DNA from: Eunapius fragilis
Taxonomy: Eukaryota; Porifera; Demospongiae; Spongillida; Spongillidae
Length of the DNA stretch: 64,000 nt
Assembly (NCBI GenBank): GCA_963681505.1
Contig: OY811992.1
Coordinates: forward strand, 3,375,405-3,439,404
Direction of reading: 5' to 3'
Made by a program: the position numbers and the translations under genes. Under the pieces are notes generated by a model. It was not told the DNA's origin, ran no database searches, and saw nothing but the letters and a program-made list of their open reading frames with translations. Shown here one piece after another: positions 60,921 through 64,000 of the stretch. How positions within the stretch are numbered: the stretch's first letter is position 1; each line of letters opens with the position of its first letter.

Positions 60921-62104
60921 CCCAGGTAGGTTCTTCAGATCCTCATCTTGCGATGCTTCTACTTCGTCAATGTGGAGGGTTTTGTAGGCTGATGCATCTG
61001 GCTAGAACTATCCCACCTTCTTTAGCTGGTGATGCCTTCAGTCTATTTGATGATGAGGTGCGGCAGTGTTTTGCAGAGTGTACTGCGGTAGACACTTCTG
61101 ACTCTGCATGGCAGCAGGTGCAACTTAGTTTAAGTCGAGGCGGTCTACGCTTGTGACGTGTGTCCTACCATTCTCCTGCTGTGTATTTAGCCTCAGCTGT
61201 CAGTTCAGGCTTATCTTATGAGGTTTGTAGGTACTTGCATCACTCTGTAGACCTTTACAACAACCTCGTTGATCCTCCTGACTCACTTACTTCGGATTTT
61301 GTTGACAACAGCTGTTCCTCCACCACCCAGAAGTTCCTGTCAAACAAAATAGAGGATTGTCAGTTCAGGAAATTGTTTAATAACTCCACTCCAATCAACA
61401 GGGCACGTCTGTTGTCAATTTCATCACCCCATGCCTCAGCTTGGTTATCAGTTACTCCATCCCCTAGCATAGGCCTTCACTTGGAGCCTTCTGAATTTCA
61501 GGCGGCAATAAAATGGTGGCTCGGTATACCAGTTGCTCAAGGCCAAAGTTGCACTCAGTGCAATGCTGCCTTGGATGCTTATAGTCATCAAAACTGTGTT
61601 GCAAGTTGGGGGGTGATGTCGTCTGCCGTCATAACAAGTTGAGAGACATCTTTAACGATTTCTGTCACCGTGCCTGTCTTGCTCCACAGCTAGGGATGGG
61701 AGGGTGGTCTAGGGAACATACTGGTCCAGCTGATGTTCTTGTTCCAAACTGGGTCCTGGGTAAGTCAGCAGCATTTGACCTGTCTGTCACATCAACGCTA
61801 AATGCACATGTTTTTCAAGAAGCGAATGTGACAGCAGGTTCAGCTGCTATGGCTGCCCAGATGCGCAAGCACAGGGTTAACAATGGAAGGTGGAGTGAAC
61901 TAGGCTGGGTTTGTATTCCTCTTGTAGTGGAGACATATGGATGTTGGGGGTACTGAGGCTATTCAGGTACTATCAAGACTTGCCACACATTTGTCCACCA
62001 GGCAGGGTCTCCCCAAATCGCTAGTGTGTAACGAACTATTTGGTAGACTATGTTTAGCTCTTGTTAGAGCAAACTCTCGAGCCATCCTATCCCACTCCCT
62101 ATAA
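60921..62104 (+). mobile_element. RLE LINE fragment 8, thumb to C terminus, frameshifted
   Basis: Begins after the RT palm (LAQVGSSDPHLAMLLLRQC). Frames break near 61,155 (stop after GGLRL) and near 61,606-61,640. The CCHC finger is altered (CTQC...HQNC). The endonuclease motifs GPADVLV and FDLSVTS are present. A further break follows near 61,950, after VETYGCW, and the tail ends at TAA 62,102-62,104. This copy is closest to fragment 2 in sequence (LSRGGL, LVPNW). Confidence 0.8.
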
Positions 62105-62382
62105 ACTGTGCATGTTGATGCTGTAGGTAGATTTTGTTTTGTGCATACTGTATCATATATCTGTATTAAGATATATGTTTTAATGTCATGTATTTATCAC
62201 TTCTTGTAAAATGTTTAGCTCTTAAGGCACTGACGGGGAACTGGAGGGCGCGCTATCGGTTGAGGCTTCTTTAGTTATTGGAACTAGCTAGTGTACAAAT
62301 TAATCATAACTTCGTAATAATGTGCATTTATTCAATTGAAATAGTTGTGTACATAAATATTAATAATAAGAATAATATCAGA
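62105..62382. other. LINE 3' flank, nothing else recognised
   Basis: AT-rich sequence following fragment 8, probably its 3' UTR, ending in ATTAATAATAAGAATAATAT just before fragment 9. Confidence 0.5.
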
Positions 62383-62465
62383 GCTGTATGGCCGGCTCAA
62401 TCTGAACCTAGTAAGGGCTAATGTGAGGGCTATATTGTCCAGATATTGCCCTCAAGATTATTTCT
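62383..62465 (+). mobile_element. RLE LINE fragment 9 (extreme C terminus)
   Basis: Only the last 27 codons remain (LYGRLNLNLVRANVRAILSR...), then a stop, a short 3' UTR and an AATAATAATAAT end near 62,565-62,572. It is closest to fragment 1 at 51,130. Confidence 0.6.
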
Positions 62466-62601
62466 GAAGTGTTATTAAGTTTTGGTCATATTTTCGTATG
62501 TTTTTTATATGTCCTATCATTGTATCTTCAGTTGTATCAAAAAATAATCTGCGTTTAATAAAATAATAATAATGTGCATAACTGATATTTCAATCATGCA
62601 G

Positions 62602-62721
62602 ACATAGATGAATCTGCTCTGGGTATAAGTGGATTCAGTCAGATTTGCACCAACACCAATGGAAGCTACACATGCAGTTGCTACATTGGATACCAAATCT
62701 CTTATAATAGAACCTGTTCAG
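62602..62721 (+). pseudogene. EGF exon lacking its first two cysteines
   Basis: Keeps phase 1-1, an AG acceptor and a GTAAGT donor, and is open throughout. However, the first cysteine is Ser (DIDES) and the second is Phe (SGFSQIC). Cysteines 3 and 4 therefore lack partners (the EGF pattern is 1-3, 2-4, 5-6). The sequon NRT before the last cysteine is kept. Confidence 0.7.
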
Positions 62722-62773
62722 GTAAGTATATGTCAGTAGAATTTCTATGACCTGACTACCTCCAAACATGTAG

Positions 62774-62885
62774 ACATAGATGAATGTAAGTGGATGCAAT
62801 CAGATTTGTACCAACACCAATGGAAGCTACATGTGCAGTTGCTACCTTGGATACCAAGTTTTTTCTAACATCAAAACTTGCATTG
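62774..62885 (+). pseudogene. EGF exon with 11-bp deletion
   Basis: Compared with its neighbours it lacks 11 bp just after the first cysteine codon (112 instead of 123 nt), which shifts the frame. Splice sites remain (TAG acceptor, GTGAGC donor). Confidence 0.75.
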
Positions 62886-63019
62886 GTGAGCAGACAGTAA
62901 TGCATTGTAAGGTTGTAGAAGTATGTTTGGTTTGATTAGGTGTAGTACATGTGTAAGTGAAAAAAACCAAACCGCTATAAACTAGATACAGTTATAATAT
63001 GATCTCTCCCTGTATGCAG

Positions 63020-63131
63020 ACATCAATGAGTGTACAACTGGTACAAGTGATTGCAGTCAAATTTGCAGTAACACAAATGGAAGCTACATTTGTGACTCGA
63101 CTTCTGTCTAACAATAAGACTTGCATGGACG
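63020..63131 (+). pseudogene. Degraded EGF exon with premature stop
   Basis: Starts correctly (DINECTTGTSDCSQICSNTNG) but loses the region after the fourth cysteine and meets a stop codon (TAA) after ICDSTSV. This is the last EGF-like sequence in the window. Confidence 0.7.
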
Positions 63132-63432
63132 CAAGTAAGCTAAAATGTCCAAGATCTTTATTATTAGTGTGACTGCAAGAACTCATTACATTGTCATAAA
63201 TAACAATATGGAACCTAAGTACTTGCTGATCCTCCAAGAAAAAACGTTTCGTGATTGTGACCCACTTATTTAAAACATATCCTGCTATGGACTTTAACGA
63301 CTTGATGCCTTAATCTGTATGTGATAAACATTGCTTTTCTGTGTCATGCAAGCGAGGGGGGAGGGGGGGGGGGGGGCCAAAGAAATCTGAATGGACCCCA
63401 TCGTCCAATACTGTAGAGCTTGAAGAGAGAAC

Positions 63433-63973
63433 TACGAATCTGCTTTAAAAATAAAAATCTGACTTCAGAGAAAAAAGATACAGGGTATTTGATAAAGAGG
63501 GCGTAGGGGTACCACCCTACGCCCCTTAAATCTTATTATTATTATTTATTATTATTATTTATTTATTTTTGCTTTAGATTCACATGGAATTCGCACCAAT
63601 CGATTCCTCGCAGTGAACGTAACTAGTTAGGACCCAAGTACAACTTGTAAACCCTCGCTAAAACCTTGAGCATGTTTTAACCCGGAAATAAAACCTACCA
63701 CACGTATGTCTGGAACGGCCGGGTAAATATGTTAACTACATCGCTCTAGGTTTTAGCGAGGGTCTACAGATTCTACTTGGGTGCTAATCAGTTACTTTCA
63801 CTGCGAGGAATGGATCGTTGTGACTCCCACGTGAATCTGAAGTGAAACATAAACAATACGAAAATGCTATAAAATGTAAGGGGCGTAGGGTGGTACCCCC
63901 TACTCCCTCGTTTTTAAATCACTCGTATCTTTTTTCTCTTAAGTCAGATTTTTATTTTAAAAGGAGATTCGTA
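63433..63973. mobile_element. Large foldback element at the right edge
   Basis: Arms of about 240 bp are inversely repeated with mismatches. Examples are TACGAATCTGCTTTAAAA against TTTTAAAAGGAGATTCGTA, GGGCGTAGGGGTACCACCCT against its inverse near 63,880, and CCCTCGCTAAAACCT against AGGTTTTAGCGAGGG. A TTATTATTA tract has expanded in the left arm near 63,532-63,565. No coding sequence is present. Confidence 0.75.
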
Positions 63974-64000
63974 ATCCTAAGATTAGTAATCCTAAGTTAT

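Overview
The window is animal nuclear DNA, not bacterial or viral. Evidence: GT-AG introns (many only 50-80 bp), calcium-binding EGF exons that all carry phase-1 boundaries, a ciliary gene (CFAP161), an LTR retrotransposon, LINE-like elements, foldback MITEs, and CA, TAA and poly-C/G tracts. Compact introns, AT richness and NIDO-EGF-transmembrane architecture fit a sponge (demosponge) best; that placement is inference.

Layout. 1-3.4 kb: upstream region, then an eight-exon + strand gene recognised as CFAP161, with an RFX X-box-like motif just before its ATG. 4.1-19.8 kb: a - strand gene for a cell-surface protein. Its order is signal peptide, NIDO domain, an uncharacterised Cys-containing domain, nine EGF repeats, one transmembrane helix and a short tyrosine-bearing tail. 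Next come a 24-bp minisatellite and a hAT-like non-autonomous element. 19,785-19,984 is a 200-N gap. 20.0-35.7 kb repeats the same 15.7 kb almost base for base. Both ends of the repeated block lie exactly at the gap, and the differences are mostly one-base indels. The apparent tandem duplication is therefore most likely two overlapping contig ends that were never merged. If so, there is one EGF gene, not two.

35.7-40.7 kb: no recognised gene; two minisatellites. 40.7-45.9 kb: a young LTR retrotransposon with 5-bp target duplication, primer site and polypurine tract. It has Ty3/gypsy-type enzymes but Ty1/copia-type order (protease-integrase-RT-RNase H), as in the Gmr1 group. Its gag is broken by a frameshift and by a 133-bp palindromic MITE. 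The two LTRs differ by a 14-bp block containing a kappaB-like motif.

48.8-63.1 kb: + strand EGF exons related to the - strand gene, split by an 11-kb pile-up of at least eight fragments of one non-LTR family. That family has RT, a CCHC finger and a restriction-like endonuclease. Nearly every fragment junction lies at a TAA-rich tract, reminiscent of the TAA-targeting Dong/R4 elements. Several foldback MITEs (three with recognisable target duplications) and a 541-bp foldback structure at the right edge complete the window. I saw no rRNA, tRNA or CRISPR array.
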